The notes: generated from the sequence alone by a model not told the origin. A DNA stretch of 64,000 bases from Bacteroidales bacterium (GCA_017469425.1 JAFUGJ010000085.1:1-64000); one strand, 5' to 3'; positions 15,441 through 26,700 are shown, counted from the stretch's first letter. Made by a program: numbers and translations.

Positions 15441-17771
15441 ATGAAACATTACATCGCAATTCTCACCTTGGCCGCAGTCCTTTCGGGCTGTACGGCCTCC
15501 AATAAATCCTCAGAAGTCAACTCCTTGACTGACAACATCCAAACCCTGACAAGCCCGGATGGAAGGCTGCGGATGAACTTCGGTCTTAACAAGAAAGGGA
15601 TTCCAACCTATGAACTGAACTACAACGACTGCAAAGTGGTGCTTCCGAGCAAACTTGGCTTCACTTTCAGGGGCAGAAAAGAAGAAAATGTTTACAGCCT
15701 CGAATCCGGGAGCAAGCGCTACGCAAAGCCGGTGGACATGCAGACCGGATTCAGTTTCGTCAGTTCTTCCACCGACAGTTTCGACGAAGTCTGGACCACG
15801 GTCTGGGGCGAAGAATCCAGGATACGGAACAACTACAACGAACTGGCCGTCACCTTGCGCAAAGACAAAGTGCAGATGATTGTGCGTTTCCGCCTCTACG
15901 ACGACGGGCTCGGATTCCGCTATGAGTTTCCCGAACAGCCGGGGCTGGTGGATTTTGTCATTATCGACGAACTTACGGAGTTTGCAATGGCTGGCGACCA
16001 CACTGCATTCTGGATTCCGGGCGACTACGACACCCAGGAATACAGTTACAATGTGACCAGGCTGTCCGAGGTTCCGGCAACAATAAGCGGGATGCAGATA
16101 GGGAACGCCTCGCAGCATGTCATCGGGCCGAGTTCGGTGCAGACATCGCTGCAGATGAAAAGCGACGACGGGCTTTATATCAACATCCACGAGGCAGCTG
16201 TCGTGAATTATCCCACGACCAACCTTGACCTGGATGCGAAAACGCATGTGCTGCGCACACATCTGACCCCGGATGCCGAGGGCTGGGCCGCCCTGCTGCA
16301 GGCCGGTTCCCGTACCCCGTGGCGAACCGTGATGGTTACCGACGATGCGCGCAAAGTGCTTGCTTCCCGCCTGATTCTCAATCTCAACGACCCCTGCGCC
16401 CTGGAGGATGTAAGCTGGATTCACCCCACCAAATACATGGGTGTCTGGTGGGAGATGATTGTCGGACGCAGCACCTGGTCATACACGGCTGAACACAATG
16501 TAATCATCGTCGGGGAAACCGACTATGACAATGCAAAGCCCCACGGAGCTCACGGAGCCAACAACGAAAATGTGAGGCGCTACATCGACTTTGCAGCGGC
16601 CAACGGCATGGACGGACTGCTGATAGAAGGATGGAACATAGGTTGGGAGAACTGGTTCGGGCATCAGAAAGACAGGGTGTTCGACTTCGTGACCCCTTAT
16701 CCCGATTTCGACCTTCCCGCACTGAACGCATACGCCCACAGCAAGGGCATCAGGCTCATCATGCACCACGAAACTTCGTCGTCCACCCTCAATTACGAGC
16801 GCAGCATCCCGGAAGCCTATGCGCTGATGAACAAATACGGATACGACGCCGTAAAGACCGGATATGTCGGCGACATCATCCCCGTGGGAGATTATCATTA
16901 CAGCCAGCCCACCATCAATCATTACAACTATGTCATACGCCGGGCGGCAGAACATCATATCATGGTTGACGGGCACGAAGCAGTGCGGCCTACCGGCCTT
17001 TGCCGTACCTGGCCGAACCTCGTCGGGAACGAATCGGCAAAGGGCGGAGAGTTCTGCGAAAGCGTGGAGCCAAAGCACCTTACCATCCTGCCTTTCACCC
17101 GCCTGCAGGGAGGGCCTATGGACTATACTCCAGGCGCCCTGGAAATGGACCTCAGATATATCAATCCCAAGCGCAGCGATGTCCTGCATTTTACCGTATG
17201 CAAGCAACTCGGGCTTTATCTCACCATGCCTTCTCCCCTGCAGATGGCCTGCGACCTTCCGGAAAACTACGAGCGCTATGCCGACGCATTCCAGTTCATA
17301 AAGGATGTGGCCGTTGACTGGGAGCAGAGCAAATACCTGTACGCCGAACCCGGCGACTACATCGTGGTTGCCCGCCAGCCCCGCAAGTCCACCATGGAAC
17401 TTGCCGCAAAAGGAGTTGCCGCGCTGAAGGACGGGAAGAAGGACTATGTGAACGGTGCCAGCCGCTTCTGTCTTACCGATGTTAACGGCAGGCCGGATGC
17501 AACAAAAGACATCTGGTTCGTGGGAGGCATCACCGACGAGCAGAGCCGCAGTTTCGACATCGCTTTCGACTTCCTCAAGCCGGGAGCCAGGTACGAGGCC
17601 ACTTTCTATGTGGATGCCCCCGACGCCGACGGAGTGAATGTATCGAAAGAAACAGGTTCCGCCCCCTGCGCACGCTACAATATTTATAAACAAACCGTGG
17701 AAGCTTCCACCGTAGTGAATCTTACCATGGCTCCTTCGGGAGGATTTGCAATTTCACTGAAAGAAATATGA
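15441..17771 (+). CDS. SusB-like GH97 alpha-glucosidase lipoprotein
   Basis: The 776-residue protein starts with a lipoprotein signal (AAVLSGC, Cys17). The N-terminal super-sandwich domain (SPDGRLRMNFGLNKKGIPTYEL) is followed by the (beta/alpha)8 domain: KYMGVWWEMI, GLLIEGWNIGWENW, HHETSSS, VDGHEAVRPTG and NESAKGGE. A C-terminal all-beta domain closes it. The spread of glutamates in these motifs, instead of a single aspartate nucleophile, matches the inverting SusB branch of GH97, which hydrolyses maltooligosaccharides. It may sit on the inner face of the outer membrane. The ATG at 15441 is chosen because the longer upstream frame lacks the lipobox position. The stop overlaps the next gene by ATGA, indicating translational coupling. 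Confidence 0.92.
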   Translation: MKHYIAILTLAAVLSGCTASNKSSEVNSLTDNIQTLTSPDGRLRMNFGLNKKGIPTYELNYNDCKVVLPSKLGFTFRGRKEENVYSLESGSKRYAKPVDMQTGFSFVSSSTDSFDEVWTTVWGEESRIRNNYNELAVTLRKDKVQMIVRFRLYDDGLGFRYEFPEQPGLVDFVIIDELTEFAMAGDHTAFWIPGDYDTQEYSYNVTRLSEVPATISGMQIGNASQHVIGPSSVQTSLQMKSDDGLYINIHEAAVVNYPTTNLDLDAKTHVLRTHLTPDAEGWAALLQAGSRTPWRTVMVTDDARKVLASRLILNLNDPCALEDVSWIHPTKYMGVWWEMIVGRSTWSYTAEHNVIIVGETDYDNAKPHGAHGANNENVRRYIDFAAANGMDGLLIEGWNIGWENWFGHQKDRVFDFVTPYPDFDLPALNAYAHSKGIRLIMHHETSSSTLNYERSIPEAYALMNKYGYDAVKTGYVGDIIPVGDYHYSQPTINHYNYVIRRAAEHHIMVDGHEAVRPTGLCRTWPNLVGNESAKGGEFCESVEPKHLTILPFTRLQGGPMDYTPGALEMDLRYINPKRSDVLHFTVCKQLGLYLTMPSPLQMACDLPENYERYADAFQFIKDVAVDWEQSKYLYAEPGDYIVVARQPRKSTMELAAKGVAALKDGKKDYVNGASRFCLTDVNGRPDATKDIWFVGGITDEQSRSFDIAFDFLKPGARYEATFYVDAPDADGVNVSKETGSAPCARYNIYKQTVEASTVVNLTMAPSGGFAISLKEI

Positions 17772-19294
17772 AAACTCTGAAACTCCTTGCCGGACTTGCA
17801 ATCGTGCTCGTCTGGTTGCCGGCAACCGCACAGGACTACGACTATGAGGGTCTTGACTGCACCAGCATCGCGGTAGGAAGGCTCGCCTCCGCCGACGGAA
17901 GTGTAATGACCTCGCACACCTGCGACGGAAAATCCCGCACATGGCTTACACAGGAACCCTCCGCCAGGCATCCCAAGGGAACGGTGCACCCCGTTTACAG
18001 GGGAGGACGCCATAACGCTTTTCCCGGTGACACCACCGGACTGCGCTGCACAGGCGAAATTCCCGAGGTGCGCAAGACTTACGCCTACCTCAACACAGCC
18101 TATCCTTCGCTGAACGAGAAGCAGGTCGGAATAGGAGAAACCACCTTCAGCGGCCCTGATACCCTGCGCAGCGGCAACGGCATCTTCCTCGTGGAAGAAC
18201 TCTGTCGGCTTGCACTGCAGCGCTGCGACAACGCCCGTGACGCCGTCTTGCTGATGGGCAGGCTCGCCGAACAGTATGGCTATATCGACGGGGGAGAGTG
18301 CCTTACCGTGGCCGACCCCAAAGAGGTCTGGTTCTTCGAAATCCTCGGTGCAGGAAAGGGGGAGAAAGGTGCGGTATGGGCTGCCCAGCGCGTACCAGAC
18401 GACGAGGTTGCAGTTTCGGCCAACATCCCCCGCATCGGCAGGATAGACCGCAGCGACAGACGCAACTTCATGGCATCCGACAATGTGGAGGCCGTGGCCT
18501 TGAAATATGGCCTGTGGGATGGAGGAGGGGATTTCTATTTCTACAAAGCCTACCATGCAGCCTATGGCGCGGGCAAGAATTTCCGCGAACGCGAATGGTG
18601 GATACTCAACGAACTCGCCCCCTCTCTCGGGTTGAAATATGAAGACGACGAGATGCCTTTCAGCGTCAAGCCCGAAAAGCCGGTCAGCGTGCGCGATGTG
18701 ATGCAGCTGCTGCGCTCCACCTATGAAGGCGTGGAAGGTTTCGACATGACCGCAAACATCAAGATGGACGGGAAAATCAGCCCGCTGGCGAACCCCTGGC
18801 CTACCACGAACTACCAGAAAACCATAAACAGCATCGCCCCAGGCACCCTGACCTTCCGCCGCACCGTGGCAGTCGCATGGTGCGCATATTCCACCGTCAT
18901 CCAACTTCGCGGATGGCTGCCTGATGCGGTCGGAGGAATCTGCTGGCTTGCCGTTGACAACCCTGCACAGAGCCCGCACATTCCCATTTTTGCAGGCGGA
19001 ACCGAGCTCCCGGAAGCCATGTCGGCCTGCGGACAGAAAAATTACGACCCTTCACTTTTCGTATGGCAGTTCCGCAAGGCGAACAAACTCGCCACGCTGA
19101 GCTGGCAGACCACGAAGGAGGGGTTCAACAAAACCCTCAAGGAAGTGGAAGACGCGGCTTTCGAGGGGCTGCCCGGCCCCAAGGCAGGCAAGGACGAACT
19201 GAACGCCTACACAAAGAAAGTTTACGACAACGCCGCAGCCCGCTGGGCGGAACTCGAGGCCGACTACTGGGTGGAATTCGGAAGGGGATTTTAA
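17768..19294 (+). CDS. Peptidase C69 family dipeptidase
   Basis: The 508-residue exported N-terminal nucleophile hydrolase has a signal MKTLKLLAGLAIVLVWLPATAQ followed by a short propeptide. The catalytic Cys31 is in GLDCTSIAVG, and cleavage before Cys31 should expose it. Further family blocks are TSHTCDGKSRTW, GIGETTFSG, EVWFFEILG and SANIPRIG. It probably releases dipeptides in the periplasm. The start codon overlaps the GH97 stop (ATGA at 17768-17771), so the two are one operon although peptide and glucan hydrolysis are not obviously linked. Confidence 0.9.
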   Translation: MKTLKLLAGLAIVLVWLPATAQDYDYEGLDCTSIAVGRLASADGSVMTSHTCDGKSRTWLTQEPSARHPKGTVHPVYRGGRHNAFPGDTTGLRCTGEIPEVRKTYAYLNTAYPSLNEKQVGIGETTFSGPDTLRSGNGIFLVEELCRLALQRCDNARDAVLLMGRLAEQYGYIDGGECLTVADPKEVWFFEILGAGKGEKGAVWAAQRVPDDEVAVSANIPRIGRIDRSDRRNFMASDNVEAVALKYGLWDGGGDFYFYKAYHAAYGAGKNFREREWWILNELAPSLGLKYEDDEMPFSVKPEKPVSVRDVMQLLRSTYEGVEGFDMTANIKMDGKISPLANPWPTTNYQKTINSIAPGTLTFRRTVAVAWCAYSTVIQLRGWLPDAVGGICWLAVDNPAQSPHIPIFAGGTELPEAMSACGQKNYDPSLFVWQFRKANKLATLSWQTTKEGFNKTLKEVEDAAFEGLPGPKAGKDELNAYTKKVYDNAAARWAELEADYWVEFGRGF

Positions 19295-19326
19295 GACAGG
19301 AAGGAAATGATGCGGAGGAGGCGTTG

Positions 19327-20610
19327 TCAGAAATCGCCTGAGCCGAATCGCCTGCGGGTGAAAGTATAGGACTTGTCGGCTCCGACGACAACGATGTCGC
19401 TTTCTGCCTCAACCTTGTTGCGGTCTATCAGCACTCCATGGAGCAAAAAGTCCATTTCGGTCTTCTGCAAATCTTTATTGGCCGCCACCAGCTTAGACTG
19501 AAGCCCCGGGAGGCGGTTTTCCATTACTACTATCTTCACCGACAGTTTCTCCTTGTCTTCCCCTGCAGCGCTCTTGTATTGGGCGCGCATGTCGTCGAGG
19601 ACCTTGTTGAAACGCGCAATCGTGTCGCGCAGGGCCCGCACTTCGGCAGCCTTTCGCATGTACAGGGCGGTGTTGGGGTCGGCATAGGTCGATGACGACA
19701 AAGCGCTCTTGTTATCCACTTTTTTGAGGTCGTCGGCAGGGGTAAGGCTGCATAGCTCTCGCAGTTCCCCCACGCTCTCAACGGCCTTGCTCACCGGCAG
19801 AACTTCGTATTCCAGCACATAAACCCCGACGCTGTCGGCGGAACAGTCGCGGTTGCTGGCAAATATGCTGTACTTGCCGTCGGCGGAGTTGATGAACAGG
19901 AAATCGTCGGCAGGCGAAGAGTAGGGGAAACCCATGTTCCTGGGAGGACCCCAGCTGCCATCGGTTCGGCGGGTGCAATAATAAATGTCATATCCTCCCA
20001 CGCCGTAGAACCCGCGCGAAGCGAAATAGAGGCGGTTTCCGTTCACCATGGGGAAAATATCGTCGTCGGACGATGAGAGTTCGAGTTTTTCGGGGGCCGA
20101 CCATGAGGCTCCCTCCTGACGGGAGTACATGATGTTGCGCACCCCCATGGTGTCGGCCCCTGACCAGAACACCTCATCAGCCCCGAAGGGATAATAAACC
20201 GCAGGGGAAAAGCGTCCTCCAAGGGAGTCGAGCCTGTTGGGAGAAGGCCGCCACGACTTGTCCGGAAGGGGATAATAGAGAAAAAAATCCTTCAGTGAAA
20301 AGTTCTTGCGCGCCACAACCTTGGGCCTGGTGGCATACGACGACATCATGCGGGCGTTCCTGCTTCCGGTGAGCTTGCTTTCGAGGCTTACGCGCGCCGC
20401 CGAATCGCTGCAGGCTTGCAGCGCGGCCCCGAAAAAGCGCACCGCCCCGGCAAAGTCGTAGCCGTCGTGGGCCCTCTCGGCAAGTTGCGACAGTTCCTCA
20501 TAAGAGAGCACCGCCACCGCCTCTCCGGTGTCGGACTGTGCCGAAAGCCTTGCCGGTGCAATTGCAAGCGCAACCGCACACAACATTGTCAATTTCGGAA
20601 CTGCACGCAT
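19327..20610 (-). CDS. PD40-repeat envelope protein, OmpA-family-like without OmpA domain
   Basis: The 427-residue exported protein has a signal to about residue 25 and a short helical TPR-like segment (LAERAHDGYDFAGAVRFFGAA). A PD40/WD40-like beta-propeller follows: DEVFWSGADTMGVRNIMYS, IFPMVNGNRLYFASRGFYG and GGYDIYY blocks at about 140-275. Its C-terminus is a long coiled coil (330-390). Proteins with TPR-PD40-OmpA order are common cell-envelope components in Bacteroidetes, but this one stops before any OmpA domain. The start at 20610 is preferred over one four codons upstream because it opens directly on the signal peptide. It is convergent with the C69 gene and divergent from secDF. Confidence 0.7.
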   Translation of the reverse strand: MRAVPKLTMLCAVALAIAPARLSAQSDTGEAVAVLSYEELSQLAERAHDGYDFAGAVRFFGAALQACSDSAARVSLESKLTGSRNARMMSSYATRPKVVARKNFSLKDFFLYYPLPDKSWRPSPNRLDSLGGRFSPAVYYPFGADEVFWSGADTMGVRNIMYSRQEGASWSAPEKLELSSSDDDIFPMVNGNRLYFASRGFYGVGGYDIYYCTRRTDGSWGPPRNMGFPYSSPADDFLFINSADGKYSIFASNRDCSADSVGVYVLEYEVLPVSKAVESVGELRELCSLTPADDLKKVDNKSALSSSTYADPNTALYMRKAAEVRALRDTIARFNKVLDDMRAQYKSAAGEDKEKLSVKIVVMENRLPGLQSKLVAANKDLQKTEMDFLLHGVLIDRNKVEAESDIVVVGADKSYTFTRRRFGSGDF

Positions 20611-20632
20611 AATTCGGCACACAAACGGATTG

Positions 20633-20640
20633 CAAAATTA
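20633..20640 (-). promoter_or_regulatory. -7 element for the PD40 gene
   Basis: TAATTTTG on the minus strand, 22 nt before the ATG at 20610. Confidence 0.45.
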
Positions 20641-20652
20641 AGAAATAACTCG

Positions 20653-20660
20653 TACATTTG
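20653..20660 (+). promoter_or_regulatory. -7 element for secDF
   Basis: TACATTTG, 43 nt before the ATG at 20704. Confidence 0.45.
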
Positions 20661-20703
20661 TCGGCTAATTTGCTGAATTATATTTTTAAACTAATAAAAC
20701 ATT

Positions 20704-23700
20704 ATGCAAAGTAAAGGTGCAATCAGATTAGTAGCCATCCTGCTTATCATTGCGTGCCTCTGGCAGCTTTCCTTCACCCTCGTGACGGCGGTGCAGAACA
20801 AGAAGGCCCAAAAATACGCCGAGGCCGCCGCAGTGGCCGTGCAGAGCACCCCTGCCTTCGCAAAAGTGGCGGAAGCAGACCAGGCTTATTATCTTGACTC
20901 CATCAAGAAGGAACAGCAGAAGTGGTACACCGACTCCATTTCTTCTGAAAAAGTTTATTTCGGCTACAAGTTCAAAGATGTCAGGTCCAAGGAAATCAAC
21001 CTCGGCCTCGACCTCAAAGGCGGTATGAATGTAATGCTGCAGGTGCAGCTCGAGGATCTCGTAAAGGCCCTCTCCGGCCACAGCCAGGATCCCCGCTTCC
21101 TTCAGGCAATCTCTCTTGCGAAGAGCCGCAGCGTGAATTCCCAGTCGGACTTCATCACCCTTTTCGGCGAAGCTTGGGAAGAGATTACCGGAGGTGCACG
21201 CCTCAGCCAGATATTCGGCACATACGAGATGCGCGAGAGCATCAAGCCCGAGTCCACCAACGCAGAAGTTCTCAGCGTCATCAAGAATGAAGCCGAGAGC
21301 GCAGTTGCAAACTCCTTCAATGTGCTGCGCAACCGTATCGACCGCTTCGGCGTCACCCAGCCCAGCATCCAGAAGATTGGCAATACCGGCCGTATCCTCG
21401 TGGAACTTCCCGGCGTGAAGGAGCCCGAGCGTGTGCGCAAGCTCCTCCAGGGAACCGCATCCCTCGAGTTCTGGACCACATTTGAGAATTCGGAAATCGC
21501 TCCCTACCTCGCAGAGGCCAACCAGATTCTCGCAGGCATCCTTGCCGAGGAGAACGAGGCCGTTGCCCCTGCAGAGGAAGCGGCTGCCGAAGGTGACATC
21601 GTCGCCGAAGAACTCGCAAACGATTCCGACAACGCAAACATCGAGGCCCTCCGCGCGGAGAATCCCCTCTATGCAGTCCTGCAGCCCATGCAGGGCAACA
21701 GCGGAGCATGCATCGGTTATGCCAGCGTGGCCGACACCGCAAAGGTGAACCGCTATCTCGCAATGCCCCAGATTGCCGCCCTCTTCCCTTCGGAGTTCCG
21801 CCCCATGTGGAGCGTGAAGCCCGTGAACGGAACCGAGAATGTGTTCGAGCTCGTTGCTATCAAGGCTTCTTCGCGTGACGGACAGGCTCCCCTCGACGGA
21901 AGCGCCGTTACCGACGCCCGCGTAAGCTACAACAACCAGCGCAATGGCGAGCCTACCGTATCCATGAACATGAATGCGGAAGGTGCGAATGTGTGGGCTC
22001 ACCTCACCAAGGACAACATCGGCAAGCAGATTGCAATCGTGCTCGACGGCACAGTTTATTCCTACCCTGTAGTGAACAGCGAAATCTCCGGAGGAAGCTC
22101 CGAAATTTCCGGACACTTCACGGTTGAAGAGGCTACCGACCTTGTGAATGTGCTCAAGTCCGGTAAGCTTCCCGCTCCCGCAACCATCGTCCAGGAGCAG
22201 GTGGTAGGCCCTTCGCTCGGTGCGAAGTCCATCCGCGACGGTATGATTTCGTTCATCATCGCCTTCCTCCTCGTGCTCGTCTACATGGTTCTCTTCTACT
22301 CGGGAGCCGGTCTTGCAGCCGACGCAGCGCTTCTTACCAATGTCATTCTCCTCTTCGGTACCCTCGCATCGTTCGGTGCAGTGCTCACCCTGCCCGGCAT
22401 CGCCGGTCTCGTGCTGACCCTGGGTATGGCAGTGGATGCGAATGTCATCATCTACGAGCGCGTCAAGGAAGAGCTCAAGGCAGGAAAGGGCCTCAGCAAG
22501 GCTATCGCCGACGGTTATTCCAACGCCTACTCCGCAATCATCGACGGTCAGCTCACCACCCTACTCACCGGTCTGGTGCTGTTCTTCTTCGGTTCGGGTC
22601 CTGTGAAGGGCTTCGCCACCACCCTCATCATCGGTATCATCACCTCGGTGGTCACTTCCATCTTCATCACCCGCCTCATCTTCGAGGCACGCGTTGCAAA
22701 GGGAAAGAACATCACCTTCGACAATGCCACCACCCGCAATTTCCTCAAGAACACCCATGTCAACTTCCTCGACGCCCGCAAGTGGTCTTACGCCATTTCC
22801 GGATGCCTCATCGTCATCGCCATCCTTTCCATCTTCATCAAGGGATTTACCTATGGTGTCGATTTCACCGGAGGCCGTACCTATGTGGTCCGCTTCGACC
22901 AGCCCGTGCTTGCTGAGGATGTGCGCGCAGCTGTGAACGATGTGTTCGGAGCCGCTGCGGCAGCTGACGAAAATGTGAAGGCTTCTTCGGTTGAGGTGAA
23001 GCAGTTCGGTGGAGACTCCCAGATGAAGATTACCACCTCCTACAAGATTGACGACGAATCCCAGAGCGTCGACGCTGAAATCGAAGGAATGCTCTACACC
23101 GCCCTCAAGGGCCTGTTCGCTGACCAGAGCTTCAGCCAGAGCGACTTCGTTTCCACCCTCGACAATCCCAACGGTATCATTTCCTCCGACAAGGTGGGCG
23201 CATCCATTGCGAACGACATCAAGCGCGACGCCATCATCTCCGTGATTCTCGCACTCATCATCATCTTCGCCTACATCGCCTTCCGTTTCAAGGGTTGGAA
23301 CTGGGGTCTGGGCGGCGTCGTTTCGCTTGCCCACACCGCCATCATCGTGATTGGCTTCTTCTCCCTCTTCTCGGGAATCCTGCCTTTCAACCTCGATGTG
23401 GACCAGACCTTCATTGCGGCCATCCTTACCATCATCGGTTACGCAATCAACGACAATGTGGTTATCTTCGACCGTATCCGTGAAAACAGGCTGCTGCACC
23501 CTGGCGCAGACTTCAAGGAAACGGTGAACACCTCGCTCAACGCAACCCTCACCCGTACGGTGAACACCTCGGTATCCACCCTCCTCCCTATGGTTGCCAT
23601 CGCAATCTTCGGCGGTGAGAGCATCCGCGGTCTTTCCGTCGCCCTCATCCTCGGTATCCTCATCGGAACCTATGCTTCCATCATGATTGGTACTCCTGTG

Positions 23701-23745
23701 ATGTACGACAGCACCAAGAAGGTTGCCCCCAAGGCAAATAAGTAA
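20704..23745 (+). CDS. secDF: Fused protein translocase subunit SecDF
   Basis: The 1013-residue inner-membrane protein uses the proton gradient to pull preproteins out of SecYEG. The SecD half has the first membrane helix at about 5-25, the NLGLDLKGGMNV motif, the periplasmic P1 domain (FNVLRNRIDRFGVTQPSIQ) and a transmembrane block with GMAVDANVIIYERVKEEL. The SecF half restarts near 700 with a helix, the GVDFTGGRTY motif and TIIGYAINDNVVIFDRIRE. Tandem fusion is the usual Bacteroidetes form. An acidic Ala/Glu-rich insertion (about 283-310) sits in the SecD periplasmic region. Codon use is strongly biased, as expected for a highly expressed housekeeping gene. Confidence 0.97.
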   Translation: MQSKGAIRLVAILLIIACLWQLSFTLVTAVQNKKAQKYAEAAAVAVQSTPAFAKVAEADQAYYLDSIKKEQQKWYTDSISSEKVYFGYKFKDVRSKEINLGLDLKGGMNVMLQVQLEDLVKALSGHSQDPRFLQAISLAKSRSVNSQSDFITLFGEAWEEITGGARLSQIFGTYEMRESIKPESTNAEVLSVIKNEAESAVANSFNVLRNRIDRFGVTQPSIQKIGNTGRILVELPGVKEPERVRKLLQGTASLEFWTTFENSEIAPYLAEANQILAGILAEENEAVAPAEEAAAEGDIVAEELANDSDNANIEALRAENPLYAVLQPMQGNSGACIGYASVADTAKVNRYLAMPQIAALFPSEFRPMWSVKPVNGTENVFELVAIKASSRDGQAPLDGSAVTDARVSYNNQRNGEPTVSMNMNAEGANVWAHLTKDNIGKQIAIVLDGTVYSYPVVNSEISGGSSEISGHFTVEEATDLVNVLKSGKLPAPATIVQEQVVGPSLGAKSIRDGMISFIIAFLLVLVYMVLFYSGAGLAADAALLTNVILLFGTLASFGAVLTLPGIAGLVLTLGMAVDANVIIYERVKEELKAGKGLSKAIADGYSNAYSAIIDGQLTTLLTGLVLFFFGSGPVKGFATTLIIGIITSVVTSIFITRLIFEARVAKGKNITFDNATTRNFLKNTHVNFLDARKWSYAISGCLIVIAILSIFIKGFTYGVDFTGGRTYVVRFDQPVLAEDVRAAVNDVFGAAAAADENVKASSVEVKQFGGDSQMKITTSYKIDDESQSVDAEIEGMLYTALKGLFADQSFSQSDFVSTLDNPNGIISSDKVGASIANDIKRDAIISVILALIIIFAYIAFRFKGWNWGLGGVVSLAHTAIIVIGFFSLFSGILPFNLDVDQTFIAAILTIIGYAINDNVVIFDRIRENRLLHPGADFKETVNTSLNATLTRTVNTSVSTLLPMVAIAIFGGESIRGLSVALILGILIGTYASIMIGTPVMYDSTKKVAPKANK

Positions 23746-23762
23746 GAAGGAATCTTCCTCAT

Positions 23763-23799
23763 AAAAAAAGTCCGGTTCGAAAATGACCGGACTTTTTTT
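23763..23799. terminator. Bidirectional terminator shared by secDF and dnaE
   Basis: The stem AAAAAAAGTCCGGT (23763-23776) pairs perfectly with ACCGGACTTTTTTT (23786-23799). This gives a GC stem with a T-run on both strands, and it serves secDF on plus and dnaE on minus. The dnaE stop codon (23798-23800) overlaps the hairpin base. Confidence 0.92.
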
Positions 23800-26700
23800 A
23801 TTTCCCTACAGTGTAGCTGATTCCCAGCTTTTCCAGACCGGCAAGGAGGTCGGAACAGACGGTGACGCCGAATTTCTTTGAGAAAAGTTCGACGCGGTAG
23901 CCGGTGCGGGCGTCGCGCAGATAGACGCTCAGCCGGGTCTTTCCGGAGAAGTCTTTGATTACTCGCACCAGACCTTTGCGGAACTTTTCGTTTAGCTGCG
24001 TGGAATCGATATTTATGGTGAACGACTTCACCATATCCTCGGCAACATTGCCGAGCAGGGTAATTTTCTTGATTTTGAAAGCGTAAGGCGGTTTTTTCCC
24101 TTTGGCGGCATCTTCAGGCTTGAGGCGGAAACGCTCTGCTATCTCTCCTTCGAGGAAAAGCTGCTCATGAAGCTTCATGTAGGACATGTAAGCCTCGTAG
24201 TCTTTGCCGAAGAGAGCAAGTTCATAGGTGCCGCTATAGTCCTCCAGGACGATTCTGCCGCCCGGGGAACCGGTGCGGGTGGTAATCTGTTTGACATCGG
24301 TCACGATGCCCGCCACAGCCGTTTTACGGGCCTTTCCAAGCTTTTCCTGCTCGTCGATTTTTTCCGGAAGTTCGGCAAGCTTGCAGTTGGTGAAGGTTTC
24401 AATGGCAAAGGCATAACGGTCGAGGGGATGCGAGGAAAGATACATGCCTACGACATCCTTCTCCAACTGGAGCATGGCAAGGATGTCTTCTTCGCCGGAG
24501 AAGATAGGTATTTCCGGACGCACTGGCTTCATTTCCTCTATCTCGCCGAACAGGGAACTCGCACTGTCAACCTTGTCGTTGCGGTAGAGGTCGGCATATC
24601 TCAGCAGTTCGTCGATGAAGAGTTCGCCGTTTTTGCAAGGTGTGTAGAACTGGCTGCGCTTGTAGCCGAAGGAATCCAGACACCCTGCGTTGATGAGGGT
24701 CTCCAGAGCCTTGCGGTTCACATTCACGGGTTTGTCCTGACGCTGTCCGTACAGGGCCATGCGCTCCATGAAATCCCACACATCGGCAAAAGGTCCGTTC
24801 TGGCCGCGCTCGTCGATAATCGCGTTGACGATGTTTTCGCCAAAGCCCTTGAGCCCTCCGAGACCGAAGCGTACATCGCCTTCCCTGTTGACGGAAAAGT
24901 CCTTGTCGGATTCGTTGATGTCGGGGTTCAGCACCTTTATACCGCTCTTTTTGCAGTCGGCCATAATCTCCTTCATCTCATCCATGTTGGAACTCTGCTG
25001 GGTGAGATTGGAGGCTTGGAACTCGCTTGGATAATGGGCCTTCAGCCATGCGGTCTGGTAACTTACCCATGCGTAACAGGTGGCGTGACTCTTGTTGAAC
25101 GCATATTTTGCAAAAGCTTCCCAGTCGCTCCAAATCTTTTCGAGCGTTTTCTGCGGATGCCCGTTCGCCACTGCTCCGTCCATGAAGTCTTTCTTGAGCC
25201 CGTCCAGAATGTCCTTCTTCTTCTTTCCCATAGCCTTGCGGAGCTTGTCGGCCTTTCCCTTTGAAAAGCCTGCCACCGCCTGGGAAATCTGCATCACCTG
25301 CTCCTGATAAACGGTTACGCCGTATGTTTCCTGCAGATAATCCCCCATTTCGGGCAGGTCGAAGGAGATTTCTTCCGCCCCGGTCTTTCGCGCCACGAAC
25401 TGCGGAATGTAATCCATGGGGCCCGGACGATAGAGGGCGTTCATTGCAATCAGGTCCTCGAAGCGCTCGGGATGGAGTTTCATCAGCCACTCCCTCATCC
25501 CCCCGGATTCGAACTGGAACACACTCTTGGTGTCGCCGCGAGAATATAGGTCGAAGGTTGCCGCATCGTCGATAGGGATGGCCTCTATGTCTATGTCCGG
25601 ACCTCCGCGTTTCTTTATAAGATTCAGGCATCGGGAGATGATGCTGAGGGTTTTCAGCCCCAGGAAGTCCATCTTCAACATTCCCACATCCTCAATCTGC
25701 GAACCTTCGAACTGGCTCACCCACACCTTCTGTCCGGTAGCCTTGTCCTCGCCCATGGTGATGGGGATGTAGTCCGTCAGGTTTCCACGGCCGATAATCA
25801 TGGCGCAGGCGTGGATGCCCACCTGACGCACGCAGCCTTCCAGCCTCATGGCATAGTCGAGCACTTCGTGAATCAGCGGCTCGCCGTTCTCGTACTCGTT
25901 CTTCAGTTCGGGCACATATTTGATGCAGTTCGCGAGAGTTGGCTTCACTTCCTTCTCCTCGCCCTTTTCCTTCACCACGAAAGCGCGGTCGGGAATCATT
26001 TTCGTAAGGCGGTTGCTTTCCGGGATTGGCAGGTTACTTACACGCGCAACATCCTTCACCGCCAGTTTTGCAGCCATGGTGCCGAAGGTAATCACATGGG
26101 AGATGTGGTCCGCACCATAAAGATCCTGCACATACTGAATTACGCGGTAGCGGCCCTCGTCGTCGAAGTCCACATCAATATCCGGCATGGAGATTCGCTC
26201 GGGATTGAGGAAACGCTCGAACAGGAGTCCGTATTTCACCGGGTCGAGGTTGGTGATGCGCAGACAGTATGACACCACGCTGCCCGCCGCGCTGCCTCGT
26301 CCCGGCCCTACGGAAATGCCGTTGCGCTTCGCCCAGTTGATGAAATCCTGCACGATGAGGAAGTAGTCCGGAAAGCCCATGTAGGAAATGGTCTTGAGCT
26401 CGAAGTCGATGCGTTCGCGAAGCCCTGTATCGGTATCGAGCTGCTCCCCATAGCGCTCACGCGCCCCTTCCCAAGTAAGATGGCAGAGGAAGGCTACGGA
26501 CTTGCAGAACTCTTCTCCCCGGTAGTTGCCTTTTTCGTCGTTGCGGCCACGGTCGATGACATCCTTGTACTCTTCCAGATACTTGTCGATTTCGGCAAGG
26601 AAAGCCGCGTCAATCGTGAATTTCGGGAGGACATGTGCGCTGTTGATGTCGTAGCGTTCCACTTTATCCAGAATCTCCAGGGTGTTGGAAATGGCCTCCG

